DNA of 64,000 nt, taken from assembly GCF_000143415.4 (NCBI RefSeq), contig NW_003314272.1:716184-780183 (forward strand), in the 5' to 3' direction. The stretch comes from Selaginella moellendorffii. Its lineage: Eukaryota > Streptophyta > Lycopodiopsida > Selaginellales > Selaginellaceae. The translations under genes and the position numbers were made by a program. A model generated the notes under the pieces. It saw nothing but the letters and a program-made list of their open reading frames with translations, was not told where the DNA came from and did no database searches. Position 1 is the first letter of the stretch. Every line of letters starts with the position of its first letter. Below, one piece after another: positions 1 through 10,726 of the stretch.

Positions 1-709
1 TCCTCCTGACGATCCTCCAGGAACGCGAGACAAGTCCCAAGGATTGGAAGTTACCTGTGAATGAGAACATAAGAAAACTTGTTGCAAACTATGACGAACA
101 ACTTACTTGGTAAGCCGAGCTTTCGGTGGAGCTCCCCATGCCAAACTCGTCGAGGTTCGTCTTTCCTATGAGCACTGCCCCGGATTCTTTGAGCCTTTTC
201 ACTGCCGTGGCATCGTATGGAGGCCTGTATCCATCCAAAATCCGGGAGCCTCCAGTAGAAGGCATGCCTTGCGTGCACAGATTATCCTTGATTGCGATGG
301 GAATACCTGCAAGAGGCCCAGGATCATCGCCTCTGGCTAGCCTGCCGTCAATCTCCGCCGCCTCATCCAATGCGCTGCTGGAAATATGGAGGAAGCTCTT
401 CACATCCGGCTCCTTCTCCCGCAATCGATCCAGATACTCCGTGACGATCTCCACGGCGCTGATCTCCTTCTTTCGCAGCTGCGTTTGGAGCCTAGAGATT
501 TGCGATGCTGCCGGCTTGGATCTTGGAATGGCCGGCGATGCCAATATCGACGCGCTTGCCGTGGCCATGGCTGCTCTAAATCGGCAAGAGGATGGAGACA
601 AATCACCTGCATTCCTGAAGAATCTGGCGCTGCGGGCATCGCCATAGCCGTGAGCTTGCGCCTGGCCATAGCCATGGGCATGCGCTTGGGCGCCCAACGA
701 AGACGCCAT
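1..709 (-). CDS. GATA: Glutamyl-tRNA(Gln) amidotransferase subunit A, organellar (5' part)
   Basis: Amidase-signature subunit of the GatCAB complex, which converts Glu-tRNA(Gln) to Gln-tRNA(Gln) in chloroplasts and mitochondria. Exon 1 runs 709-107 and exon 2 starts at 54 and leaves the window at base 1. The 52-base intron has a clean GTAAGT donor and CAG acceptor, and joining them restores the family's [19 protein letters not shown] stretch. Visible catalytic elements are the lysine in IAIKDN and the start of the glycine/serine loop GGSSGG that carries the cis-serine. I chose the ATG at 709; the roughly 70 residues before the amidase fold include an odd His/Gly/Ala-rich stretch and look like a targeting extension. 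Only 117 bases separate this start from the divergent LIP2 start. The 3' part lies outside the window. Confidence 0.9.
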
Positions 710-826
710 TGTGATATGCCCCCCGCGGGCATTAGCTAGGGTTTTTATTTTGCTAGGCCACATTTTTGTTTGATCCAGCTGCCGCTGGAATTTCCAAGAG
801 GCGAGGCGGCAATCGATCCATCGGCG
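710..826. promoter_or_regulatory. Shared 117-base interval between divergent GATA and LIP2 starts
   Basis: The two start codons face away from each other with 117 bases between them, so 5' UTRs and promoters must share this space. No clear TATA box is visible. Bidirectional use is inferred from geometry only. Confidence 0.45.
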
Positions 827-1915
827 ATGGAGGCCAGCGCTCTTTCGCCAGCAATCTTGCCGCTTCCGATCGTCAAGGCGAGGTAAGGATCAAGCCTTGA
901 TTATCACACAAGATTACCTCTCTTTCTTGCAGCAACAGTGTTAGCTATGCCTCGATCAAAACCAAGCCTGGAGTTCTTGCGCAATCCGCGGAAGAACGTT
1001 CACCGCTTATGAAGGAACGCCGGAGGTGAAGTGATTTTTTTAAAGGGAAGCTCTTTTGTGAAATTCCTTTCATTTTAGGTGCCAGTGCTATGATCTTTAT
1101 GACCAGCTCGTCCCTTACACAGATGCTTGGAGGTGGCAGAAAAGCATCGTGGCCGATTATGCGAAAGCTCTCAGCCAAGATCAAGGCAGCCCAGCGCTCG
1201 ACACCGTGATCTTGCTCCAACACACTCCCGTCTACACAATGGGGACTGGGAGCTCTTCCAAGTTCCTCAACTTTGCCACGGACGATCCTCCTCACGAGCT
1301 TCACGTTACTGAGAGAGGTGGAGAGGTAACTTACCATGGACCAGGCCAGGTACGAGCGATCGTCCTTCGAAAAGAGCTCGTCGAAGATAAACCCTCTTCT
1401 TTCTCCTTTGCAGCTTGTCATGTACCCCATTCTAAACTTGAGGAACTACAAGCTCGATCTCCACTGGTACCTCCGAGCTCTGGAAGAAGTGGTCATACGG
1501 GCGCTCTGGTCGGCGTACTCTCTCAGAGCTTCTCGCGTCGATGGCTTCACAGGCGTCTGGATTGGTATAACGCAACCTTTCTCCAAGTTTTCATTCTTTT
1601 CCTTTACGTCTTCCACCAGGAGAGGAGAAACTCGCGGCGATCGGAGTCCGTGTCTCAAAGTGGATCACCTTCCACGGCCTGGCGCTCAACGTCACCACCG
1701 ACCTCTCCCCCTTCAGCAAGATCGTTCCTTGCGGCATTCGCGACAAAGCCGTGGGGAGCGTCGCCAAGCTCGTCGATCCAGCGTCGTCCAACACAGCGAT
1801 GCTCAACCACGTCCACAGGCATTTGCTCCAGGCATTCTCCGACGTCTTCAACACAGAGCTGGTCCACCCAAGACAACAGCAATTACTATACAAACACGAT
1901 TATCATTCACTATAA
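827..1915 (+). CDS. LIP2: Octanoyl-[acyl-carrier-protein]:protein N-octanoyltransferase (LIP2/LipB)
   Basis: Transfers octanoyl from ACP to lipoyl domains of 2-oxoacid dehydrogenases and glycine decarboxylase, the first step of de novo lipoylation. Five exons in frame: 827-882, 933-1025, 1079-1349, 1414-1564, 1620-1915, giving 288 residues; introns are 50, 53, 64 and 55 bases. LipB motifs are all present: [23 protein letters not shown], the MYPILNL stretch, the conserved lysine region before [14 protein letters not shown], and the catalytic-cysteine motif PCGIRD. The first ~45 residues could be a mitochondrial presequence, but this is weak. The last exon has been copied twice near 9.1-9.6 kb. 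It converges with the chitinase-like gene, 59 bases from stop to stop. Confidence 0.93.
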
Positions 1916-1974
1916 TTAATCACACCATTGTCACAAGCTATACATTATTGTCAAGTTCTCGGGATCGAGCTAGC

Positions 1975-2986
1975 TTAGTTCCATGGCTCCTGGTTGTAGC
2001 AATCCACATGTGGTCCAGTGTCAACCCCCAGGAGAACTCCGAGACGCTTGTAAAACCCAACTCGAACTTTGCCATGGGCATTAGGACCCTGCCCACATTC
2101 TTCGCGTCCATTGATGATATTAGTGACTGTTCCATAACACCCAGTAGTTCTCCCGGCACTAATATCGACTTTTCTTGGCTTCCACACGCCGAGGATCACA
2201 TCGTGGCAAGAGGGCGTGTTGCCTTGCGGGGTCATCCAGAACCAGAGAGCGGTCTTGAATGCCACCTCGGGATCTTTAGCGACCATCTCTGGGTGTTTGA
2301 TTCCATCGAAACCAAGAGCACGTCCACAGGCTCCATAGTTGAAGTTCCTGTAGATCACAAGCATTGGATCACATGGTTTATGATATATTGTTATACCATT
2401 TAAGCTGCAATGGTCCTCGGCCATGGTAGCTCTTGCCGGAAGCGCAACGCCAGGCTGCCGATTTCTTGCAATACCGGCTTTTATCTTGTGATTCCACCAA
2501 GCAGAATGGACCAGAGAGCAGCCCTCCTAGCAACCCACCTGGATCGCACACAAAGAAACTCAAGTTACGTAAAGGTGGCGGGCTATGAACGTGAAAAGTT
2601 GGTCGCTCACCTGATCCGGCTGTTTGAGCCGACGTCTGGGCAAAGAAGGCGGCAATCTCCATCTTACGCTGCTCCGGGGAACCCGTGCACCCAAATGCCG
2701 GGAAGGCCTTGGCGGCGGCCATGAAGGATGCGTGCGTATAGAAGGAGGATCCCGCGCAGCCGATGCCAGCCTTCTTCTTGTCCAGCAGCTGGTCGAACAG
2801 GTCGCTCGGGATGAGGGCTCCAATGTCGATGAGCGGTGGCAATAGAGAGGTGGTGTTGTGACTGTGAGCATCTTGAGCTCTTCCTCCTCGTTTTCCACTG
2901 CAATTGCAATGGTTTGCTGCAACCAAAGAACTTAGAACAAGAAGCAGAGAGAAGATCAAAGCGAGAGAGAGTTTTGCAAATGCCAT
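1975..2986 (-). CDS. GH19 chitinase-like protein, copy A (catalytic Glu replaced)
   Basis: Secreted glycoside-hydrolase-19 family protein of 296 residues. Exons 2986-2611, 2538-2397 and 2347-1975; introns 72 and 49 bases. A hydrophobic signal peptide covers about residues 1-24, followed by a short Cys/Gly/His linker instead of a hevein domain, then the GH19 fold ([49 protein letters not shown]). The usual HETTGG active site reads AQTAG-S-G: the acid catalyst Glu is Gln and the preceding His is Ala. The second glutamate (CLVES) is kept. Known chitinase-like proteins with altered catalytic residues take part in cell-wall assembly rather than hydrolysis, so an inactive or carbohydrate-binding role is inferred. 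Copies B (dead) and C (intact) lie at 8.2-10.7 kb. Confidence 0.88.
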
Positions 2987-3049
2987 TGTTGGCTATCTTT
3001 TGCTAGTGTGGAGTGGGAGATGGAAGTGTGGGTTTGTGAGGGATCTTGT

Positions 3050-3066
3050 GTGGGTTTATATAGAGA
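3050..3066 (-). promoter_or_regulatory. TATA box of chitinase-like copy A
   Basis: On the minus strand the sequence reads CTCTATATAAACCC about 70 bases upstream of the start codon. The same box and flanks recur upstream of copy C (about 10792-10806); in the dead copy B it has degenerated to CTATAGATCCC. Confidence 0.6.
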
Positions 3067-3069
3067 GCG

Positions 3070-3940
3070 CATGATCTGTGCGTGATCGAGTCAGCACTAG
3101 AGCAAAGAGGGGCTCTGTCCAGGTCGCGACAGACAGTAAGGTATGGTTTTCTTCGTGTCACATTGTGTGGAGAGGATGTTGACCACCACAACGAAGTGCC
3201 AAGATTAGAGAGACTGAAGGAGTGCATCCAATTTACTATTTCTACATTGTGCTATGAAAACTTGTGAGTGACCAGCCAAACTTTAACATCAGCTGGAGTG
3301 CAGTGTGATCCAGCCACCCTAGTTTCTGGAAAAGTTTTTAGTTTATTTGATACTTGATAGTCTAAAATATGCCCTTCTTGGGATACAATGTTCATATTTG
3401 GAATAGACTTCCATAAACAGGAATTAAAACATGTAATATATATAAAATATATGACACAGAAAACCGGCCTTCTCCAATCGCGAATACCAATATTGACAAT
3501 TCTCATCACGGCATGTACTGGACAATCCATGCAGGCGATGGCATTCCAGCGGATGGATCTTGAAGGGGCTTGGGATGGATCTTCACCAGCTAACGTTTTT
3601 CTGCCACCAGCGGGAAGTGTGGGATCATCGCGGCCGATAGCAGGCGGTGTATGATCGTGCTGCTGCGAATGCCTGGCTCCTGGATCTGGCGAAAGCAATC
3701 CACGGAAGAGTAATCGCCGACGACCACATAGATCGAACCACCGTGGGCATTGCGTGGTAAGATGCCAAAGCTTTGAGGATTCCGTGGCCAGCGATTCCCA
3801 CCGTGAATGTCCGCTAGGCTGCTTAAGATTGCCATACAACGAGCAGCATTTATGAATTGGATGGTTCCATTGAAGAAGACTGACGACCGTGGCCGGACTT
3901 AAGGCAACTGGTAATCGCTTCTCTCTATATATCCAATCAG
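3070..3940. other. Region without a recognisable intact gene
   Basis: Holds the upstream flank of chitinase copy A and, on the minus strand at 3590-3835, an 81-codon open stretch with protein-like composition (it includes SIYVVVGDYSSVDCF) that I could not assign. It may be a gene fragment. Nothing else is supported. Confidence 0.3.
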
Positions 3941-3942
3941 GA

Positions 3943-6672
3943 TCAATTCATATACATTGTGTCTAACTTGTTCAAAACGAGCTCCAAATTCTCGACCTCC
4001 GCAGCAGCATGATCTATGAATTCCCCCACCCGGACATCGTACAGAGCACGGAGCCTCCGTGGATTTTCCAGCACTTGGTAGAGCAGCACACCTCCAATCC
4101 TCGCCCTCTTGAAAGTTGAAAGGATTCGACTTGATCCTCTCCCCTCCATACTCGAGCCCAGAACGCAGGTGTTCCATCCTCGCCTCCACCACCTTCCTCA
4201 AAGCGTTCCTTGCAGCAGCACTGGAATCCATAGCCAGGGGAACAATGCTCGGAGAAAAAGAACTTAATAGCTTCCAACTTAGGTGTCTCTGGTCCATGAG
4301 CAATCCAATCACTCTGCCAATGAGCTCTTCATCCCCAAACCAGAACACATTCTCCACGAAATCCCTGGCCATGGGAATCACACTGCAATGGCGGACGCTT
4401 GCCACCCTATTGTACTCATCCTGAGCAAGCTCTTCCGCGGAATCAAAGTGCTCTTTCGCAGAATCAAAGTTCGCAGTGGGATAAATATCGTAAATTAGTG
4501 AGCCTTGACGAGGAGCATTCCCATGCAAGTGAGAAGCACACAGCCCAGCAAGCAAGGCTGTCACTGCCCCCCGCTCTTTCATGCCTAGCAAACTGGCTGC
4601 GCTCCTCATCAGTGTCAATGTCCTCACCAGTCTAAATTTATTCTTCCTCTCCTCCCAGACTAAAGACTTTGCTGTATTCGTCGACAATTTTCGCCATGAA
4701 ACCAGAAACGGCAGTACTAGCACTAGACTGTAGTTGCATTTGTAATACACTTTGAGTTCCTCTTCCACGTCCACCAGCAGCTGATTCTCCACCTTGCTTG
4801 CGAGCTGCACGGCAATGTCTAGCGAGCCATACGCCGCAAGCTTGGAGATCAGCTTCACAACACTGGCCAGGAACCGTCTGTAAACATCGAAAATGGTTGC
4901 ACGCCCCATGTGCCTCGATGAAAGTTTTAGCTTGAGTTTCTCCGCTTCCAAATCCGTTGATGTTAGCTTGTCCACTCGAGCTTCCACGGTCTTGCGGTAC
5001 TCATGGCTGCAATGCACTGCCAGTGCAACGCACTCAAGCGGGGCCTCGGAGACGATCTCCAAAGCCTCGGCCTTGCACGCTGGAGTGTCGACTAACAGCT
5101 TCTCTAAAAGTTTGGCAGGACATTTCTTGACATATTGCATGAGCTTTCTGGCCAGCTCCATCGCTCCATGCTCACACCCCGCGGACTTGAGGTTGCCCAG
5201 CAAATTCTCAATTCCCTGATCAAACATGGAGTAAGACTGTAGGTTCCCGAGGCACAAGTCCAAAACCTTGCCTATGGCCGGCTTCCACTTCTCTAGTGCC
5301 ACCTCGAGTCTTCCCTTGCATCCTCAGCAGTGGCAGCGTCTTTCAAGAGCCCAGCCACAATTGTGCTGTGGACGGGACTCGAGCAACTCGAGAGAATCGC
5401 ATCACAGCGTTTACTCTTGGGCCAGGCCACCAGCACTGCGACGTGATAGTACTCTGTTCCACCTTTGTTCCCCAGGTACCCTTGCTTGTCAAAGTTTTCC
5501 TCGTCATGTAACTTGTCAAATGGCTCTAGACTGTTACCACCAACGAATCTCAGTACGTCGTTGATCGGCTATCTTCTAAATTTCAGGAAGTGATTCTTGG
5601 ATCATCATTACCAACATCATCATCATCAACTTTATCATGATCCTGTACAAGCTTGGTGAGCATGCAGAGATGGAGGTCCCGGAAATCACACCCCCGGAGA
5701 AGAGCAGCCACCATGCGATCGTCTCCCTTGAGCCCAGCAAAGCGCAAGCTCTTGCTCAAGTACTTGTGGCAGACCGGGATCACCATCTTTGCTCTAACAC
5801 CCTCGCTGCAGCTTGCCCATTCTTGCATCAAAGACTGAACGCGGGGCAGTGACGATATGAAGAACGCACGCCCAAGAACCTGGTGTTCTTTCTCACCAAG
5901 ATAAACACCAAGCACAATCTCGGTCCTCTCGTCACCTCGTCAAGCTTGTGCTTGCAGTCACAGAAAAAGGTGGTGTAGAAGTAGCTACTAGTGGATTGGA
6001 AGTTCAAAGCCTTGGAGCAGCCCAAGTGCTGGACTGTGAGAGCTCCACCCCCATGGCCCATTTGGGTGGGGAGCTGGATGACCATGGTCGCAAACATCCC
6101 ATCTTCCTTTTCCGTGTCCCTTGAAATGCCCACCTTACATCTTGTAGAGTTTCACGCCAAGCTCCACGGCTCTGGCGTCCACTCCCATGTTCGAGAGAGC
6201 GGCGGACGCTACGTCGTGGACGGTCTTAAACTCTGGATTGTCGGGGAAGGAGATCTTGGAGGAGTTGCCAGACGCGGACGCTGGTGTCGAAACGAGTCCG
6301 CTTGCCAATGCGAAAAGGTGCCGGCTGTGAGACATGCTTGAGCTTAGCAAGATCCTCGGGTGAGAGTGGGAGCTGGATGGCGCCACCGGTGATGCCCTCT
6401 ACTGCCACAGTCCGTGGAATAGGATAACGCTGCACATCGATCTCACCTCCAACAGCAAAAGTGTTTGCCGATACGCCATGCCAAAGCACTTTGAGAAGCT
6501 CCTGCGTCATTAAACCTATCCTCTGCGAGAGATCAAGAAGTCTAGAGGTCATGACACAAATATTTGCAATCGGTAACCAGAAAGTCGTCACCAACAATCT
6601 AGACAATAGAGGGACCTGGGATTGGGGAGCGTCTAACGCCCAGATCCATGCCCAGCTGGTCACCCAGCGCAT
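3943..6672 (-). pseudogene. Decayed 2OG-Fe(II) dioxygenase-like gene with long C-terminal region
   Basis: Pieces of one protein lie in order on the minus strand but in different frames: an N-terminal piece (about 6480-6290, with TGGAIQLPLSPEDL), a second (6290-6135, ending KLYKM then a stop), a third (6133-5900, with DTEKEDGMFATMVIQLPTQ and SSSYFYTTFFCDCKHKLDEV), a fourth (5915-5583, with SLRFAGLKGDDRMVAALL), a piece around 5560-5400 and a long alpha-helical C-terminal piece (5302-3943). The order matches a plant family with a prolyl-4-hydroxylase-type double-stranded beta-helix, as I remember it. Breaks: a one-base shift near 6290, an in-frame stop and lost segment just before the metal-binding HxD region near 6137, and a shift near 4110 after which a sensible C-terminus continues to 3943. 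Family name is moderately sure; the broken state is well supported. Confidence 0.6.
6530..6630 (+). repeat. Inverted repeat, left arm
   Basis: Bases around 6536-6620, containing CAATCGGTAACCAGAAAGTC and CAATCTAGACAATAGA, recur in reverse complement at about 7520-7665. The arms are diverged (indels and substitutions). Confidence 0.55.
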
Positions 6673-6679
6673 AACATTG

Positions 6680-8160
6680 CTGGCGGAGCAAAAGCATGTG
6701 AAACGTGATGTACAGACAGCAATGAACAGGAAAATCCACCTTTTGTCGAAACCTCTTACCTAGGTTGCGCTTCTTGATGTAAAGTCTCCTTGTAGTGCCG
6801 AATTTAATCTGAAACTAACCTTGCATCACTCAAGGCTCCACACCGGATCCCAGGGCCGCAGAGCAGGAGAAGGCGACTCCGGACAAGCCACCCCTTGCCC
6901 CAAGAAACATCAAACTCATTTTCCATCCTGCATGACCCGCTGGGTGACCAGCATGCCATCATTCCCATCCAGCTTTTCACACTTCTCATAGTATGGTATA
7001 TGGCCGTGGAAGGAGTCAGCTGGCAAATGAAGCTAACATACGAAAGCAATCCATAACCTGAACATTGCCAAAAACAAAAGAAAGTACTACAGAGGTTAAG
7101 CTTCTTCTGATTTCTTAGAAGGTCATAAACTCCGTCCCTTGATCAGGGAATGCGAAGTCTGACAAGAAGCTGAACAACCATTTCAAGGAGCTCCTTGTAG
7201 AAAAGTGAGTGCATTGATCATTTTATTGTCGAACATTGTTTTTTTGTGGTGTTTCAGGCAGCAAAACGAGCTAGCCACAACCTGTGCATCTATCACACAT
7301 TTACAACAGTGAGAGATACAGGAGGATTCTGTTCGCTCAAGCTTGAGAACTGGCACTATGGAGAATACCTGGTGAGAATACTGTTTGTACGTGCTCCTCC
7401 CCTCATTGAGCTAGTCCTGTTCCCCAGTCAGGGCATTTGGAGTGGTTCGTCATGTTTAGTGTAGCTATTGATCAAGGTTTCTTGTCATTTCTTTCTCTAG
7501 CGTGCTCTTTTCATTGATTTCTTCACCCGAATCCCCAATAGGAGTATTCTATTGTCTAGATTGACTTTCTGGTTACCAATTGCAAGTTTTTAAAATTATT
7601 TGTGCCAGAATATCACAAATGTGACTGCAGGGAATGTGCACACATGACCTCTAGACTCCAGGGATCCCTCTTGACTTTTAATCTCTTCCACTCCAGGTCG
7701 CAGATGATCTGTGTGGAGTGAAAGTTGGGACTTTTGAGCTATGATCCACGTGTGCATCGATGCTTGTTGGGAATAGTTTGGCTTGAACGTGATTGTATTA
7801 TAAGTTCTGATTAGAATGCTAAAATTCCATTGGTTATCATTGGACTGTTTTGAGTAGCAAGATGAGCAACAAGAGGCCAGTCAAGGCATGCGAGCTGGAG
7901 AAAGCCCTCAATCTATGGGCTGGATCACACTGCAAATAAAATTTTGGCAAGCTAATACTAAAGATACAAAAGTAAACCTCCTTCAGATCATGGTACTTCT
8001 TAGTGGTGGTCTCCACACTATGTGACACGAAGAAAAGCATACCTTACTGTCTCTCCTGGAACGAATCCCTCTTTTCTCTAGTGCTGATCGATCACGCACA
8101 GATGACGCGTTCTCTATAGATCCCTTAAAAAAACCCAGCACTTCCAACTAGCAAAAGAAA
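6680..8160. other. Gene-poor stretch with unassigned fragments
   Basis: Apart from the right arm of the inverted repeat and the upstream flank of chitinase copy B, only short unassignable open stretches occur, such as 6804-7049 minus and 7246-7464 plus. They have no recognisable motif. Probably decayed gene remnants. Confidence 0.3.
7520..7665 (-). repeat. Inverted repeat, right arm
   Basis: Reverse-complement partner of 6530-6630. It contains TCTATTGTCTAGATTGACTT and the complement of the GGTAACCAG block, then ACATGACCTCTAGAC matching 6540-6552. Suggests another small inverted duplication next to the decayed oxygenase gene. Confidence 0.55.
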
Positions 8161-8167
8161 ACCAACG

Positions 8168-9069
8168 ATGGCATTTCCAAAAATCTCTCTAGTTTTGATC
8201 GTCTCTCCTCTTCATGTTCTAAGTTCGTTGGTTGCAGCAAACTGCCTGCTCATTCTGCTCTCTGCTGCCATGATCCATTGTCAGTTCCATGCTCCTTGCA
8301 ATTGCGGTGGAAAAGGACGAAAAGGAGGAGGAGGAGCTCCAGGTGATCACAATCACCAATCGGCGCCGCTCACCATGTTGGACAAGAAGAAGGCTGGCAT
8401 GGATCCTCCTTCTACACGCACGCATCCTTCATGGCCGCTGCCAAGGCCTTCCCTGCACCGGCATTTGGGTGCACGTTCCCCCGAACAGCGCAAGACAGAT
8501 CGCCGCCCTATTTGCCCAGAAATCGGCTCAAACAGGTGAGACCAACTTTTCACTTTCATAGCCCGCCACCTTTACTTGAGTTTCTTTGTGTGTGATCCAG
8601 GTGGGCTGCTAGGAGGGCTGCAGTCTGCTTGGTGGAACAGGATAAAAGTCGGTATTGCAAGGAATCGGCAGCCTTGCGTTGCGCTCCCACCATGGCCAAG
8701 GACCATTGCTGCTTACATGGTATAGAAATATATTGTAACCCATGTGATCTAATGCTTGCGATCTACAGGAGCTTCAACTATGGAGCCTGTGGACATGCTC
8801 TTGGTTTTGATGAAATAAAAAAATCCAGAAATGGTCGCACCGCTCTCTGGTTCTGGATGACCCCGCGATGTGATCCTCGGAAGCAAAGTCGATATTAGTG
8901 CCGGGAGAACTACTGGGTGTTATGGAACAGTCAATAATACCATCAATGGACGGGAAGAATTTGGGCAGGGTCCTAATGCCCATGGCGTTTTACAAGCGTT
9001 CTCGGACTTCTCCTGGGGGTTGACACTGGACCAAATGTGGATTGCTACAACCAGGAGCCTTGGAACTAA
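8168..9069 (+). pseudogene. GH19 chitinase-like pseudogene, copy B
   Basis: Inverted relative of copies A and C. The signal-peptide exon starts at 8168 but has an insertion after VAAN and frame losses by about 8400, where the frame leaves the [11 protein letters not shown] region. The exon 2 equivalent (8601-8720) lacks bases around GPFC. The exon 3 equivalent (about 8770-9069) has deletions near PEMVAKDP and QGN, and a shifted end in which the family's NQEPWN and stop can still be read at 9047-9069. The residual active site in the surviving frame is AQT, so the Glu-to-Gln change predates the duplication. The TATA box is also damaged. Confidence 0.85.
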
Positions 9070-9109
9070 GTTAGCTCAATCGCGGGAACTTGACAATAGT
9101 GTAACTTTG

Positions 9110-9377
9110 TGGCAATGGAATGATAATATAGTGCTTGTGCAGAGATTGCTATTGTCTCGGGTGGACTAGCTCTGTGTTGAAGACGTCCGAGAATGCCTGG
9201 AGCAAATTCTTGTGGATGTGAGCGAGCATGTCTGTGTTGGGCGACGATGAATCGACGAGCTTGGCGACGGGTCACGAATGCCACAAGGAATGATCTTGCT
9301 GAATGGGGAGGGGTCAGTGATGACATTGAGAGCCAAGCTGTGGAAGGTGATCCACTTTGAGCTGGAGAGGACCAGTG
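9110..9377 (-). pseudogene. LIP2 last-exon fragment, inverted
   Basis: Reading the minus strand from 9377 gives a copy of LIP2 exon 5, from the AAGTGGATCACCTTCCAC block through the ACCGACCTCTCC-like and GTCTTCAACACAGAGCT blocks, with a deletion after ATTCGTGAC that breaks the frame. No upstream LIP2 exons are present. It forms the inner part of the left arm of the palindrome. Confidence 0.8.
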
Positions 9378-9439
9378 GTGGAGGAGAATGTTCTGCACCT
9401 CTCCAGTGATCCTTGCAGCACAGAACCCCCAAATGGTTG

Positions 9440-9640
9440 GTTTCCACAGCTTGGCTTTCAATGTCACCACCGACCTCTCCCCCTTCAGCAAGATGTTTTT
9501 TTGCAGCATTCACGACAAGGCCTTGAGGAGCGTCGCCAAGCCCATCAATTCAGCATTGCCCCAACACAAACAACAAAAATTTGCTCCATTCTTGGATGTC
9601 TTCAATATAGAGCTAGTCAATAGCAATCACTATACAAACA
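9440..9640 (+). pseudogene. LIP2 last-exon fragment, direct
   Basis: Second copy of LIP2 exon 5 in the original orientation. It carries GTCACCACCGACCTCTCCCC, a changed PCGIRD region (now TTTTTTTGCAGCATTC) and GATGTCTTCAATATAGAGCT, then the same 3' flank as the real gene leading into chitinase copy C. It lacks other exons and cannot encode a transferase. Confidence 0.8.
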
Positions 9641-9719
9641 CTATATTATCATTCATTATAATTAATCACACCATTGTCACAAAGTTACATTATTGTCAAG
9701 TTCTCGCGATCGAGCTAAT

Positions 9720-10726
9720 TTAGTTCCATGGCTTCTGGTTGTAGCAATCCACATTTGGTCCAGTGTCAACCCCCAGGAGAACTCCGAGACGCTTGTAAAA
9801 CCCAACTCGAACTTTGCCATGGGCATTAGGACCCTGCCCACATTCTTCGCGTCCATTGATGATATTAGTGACTGTTCCATAACACCCAGTAGTTCTCCCG
9901 GCACTAATATCGACTTTGCTTGGCTTCCACACGCCGAGGATCACATCGTGGCAAGAGGGCGCGTTGCCTTGCGGGGTCATCCAGAACCAGAGAGCGGTCT
10001 TGAACGCCACCTCGGGATCTTTTGCGACTATCTCGGGGTTTTTTATTCCATCGAAGCCAACAGCACGTCCACAGGCTCCATAGTTGAAGTTCCTATAGAT
10101 CACAAGTGAGAATCATATGGTTTACAATATATTCTATACCATTTGAGCTGCAATGGTCCTCGGCCATGGTAGCTCTTGCCAGGAGCGCAAGGCCAGGCTT
10201 CCGATTGCTGGCAATATCGGTTTTTATCATGTGATTCCACCATGCAGTATCCAGAAGAGAGCAACCCTCCTGGAAGCCCACCTAAGTCACACACAAAGAA
10301 ACTCTAGTTATGAAAAGGTGGCGGGCTATGAAAGTGGAAAGTCGGTCTCTCACCTCCGGCGGTTTGAGCCGACGTCTGGGCAAAGAAGGCGGCGATCTCC
10401 GTCTTGCGCTGCTCCGGGGAACCCGTGCACCCAAATGCCGGGAAGGCCTTGGCGGCGGCCATGAAGGATGCGTGCGTGTAGAAGGAGGATCCCGCGCAGC
10501 CCATGACAGCCTTCTTGTTGTCCAGCAGCTGGTCGAACAGGTCGCTCGAGACGAGGGCTCCAATGTCGATGGTGGGCGGCGATGGAGAGGTGGTGTTGTG
10601 ACTGTGGCCGCCTTGAGCTCTTCCTCCTCGTTTTCCACCGCAATCGCAATGGTTTGCTGCAACCAAAGAACTTAGAACAAGAAGCAGAGAGGAGATCAAA
10701 GCGAGAGAGAGTTTTGCAAATGCCAT
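9720..10726 (-). CDS. GH19 chitinase-like protein, copy C (catalytic Glu replaced)
   Basis: Intact paralogue of copy A, 295 residues. Exons 10726-10354, 10281-10140 and 10092-9720; introns 72 and 47 bases, with splice positions matching copy A. It has a signal peptide, Cys/Gly linker and full GH19 fold. The catalytic motif is AQTAGG rather than HETTGG, again without the acid glutamate; the second glutamate is kept in YCMVES. Differences from A are spread through exons 1 and 2, while exon 3 is nearly identical, which hints at recent conversion or recent duplication of that part. The TATA box at about 10792-10806 is conserved. Expected in the apoplast; hydrolytic activity is doubtful. Confidence 0.88.
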
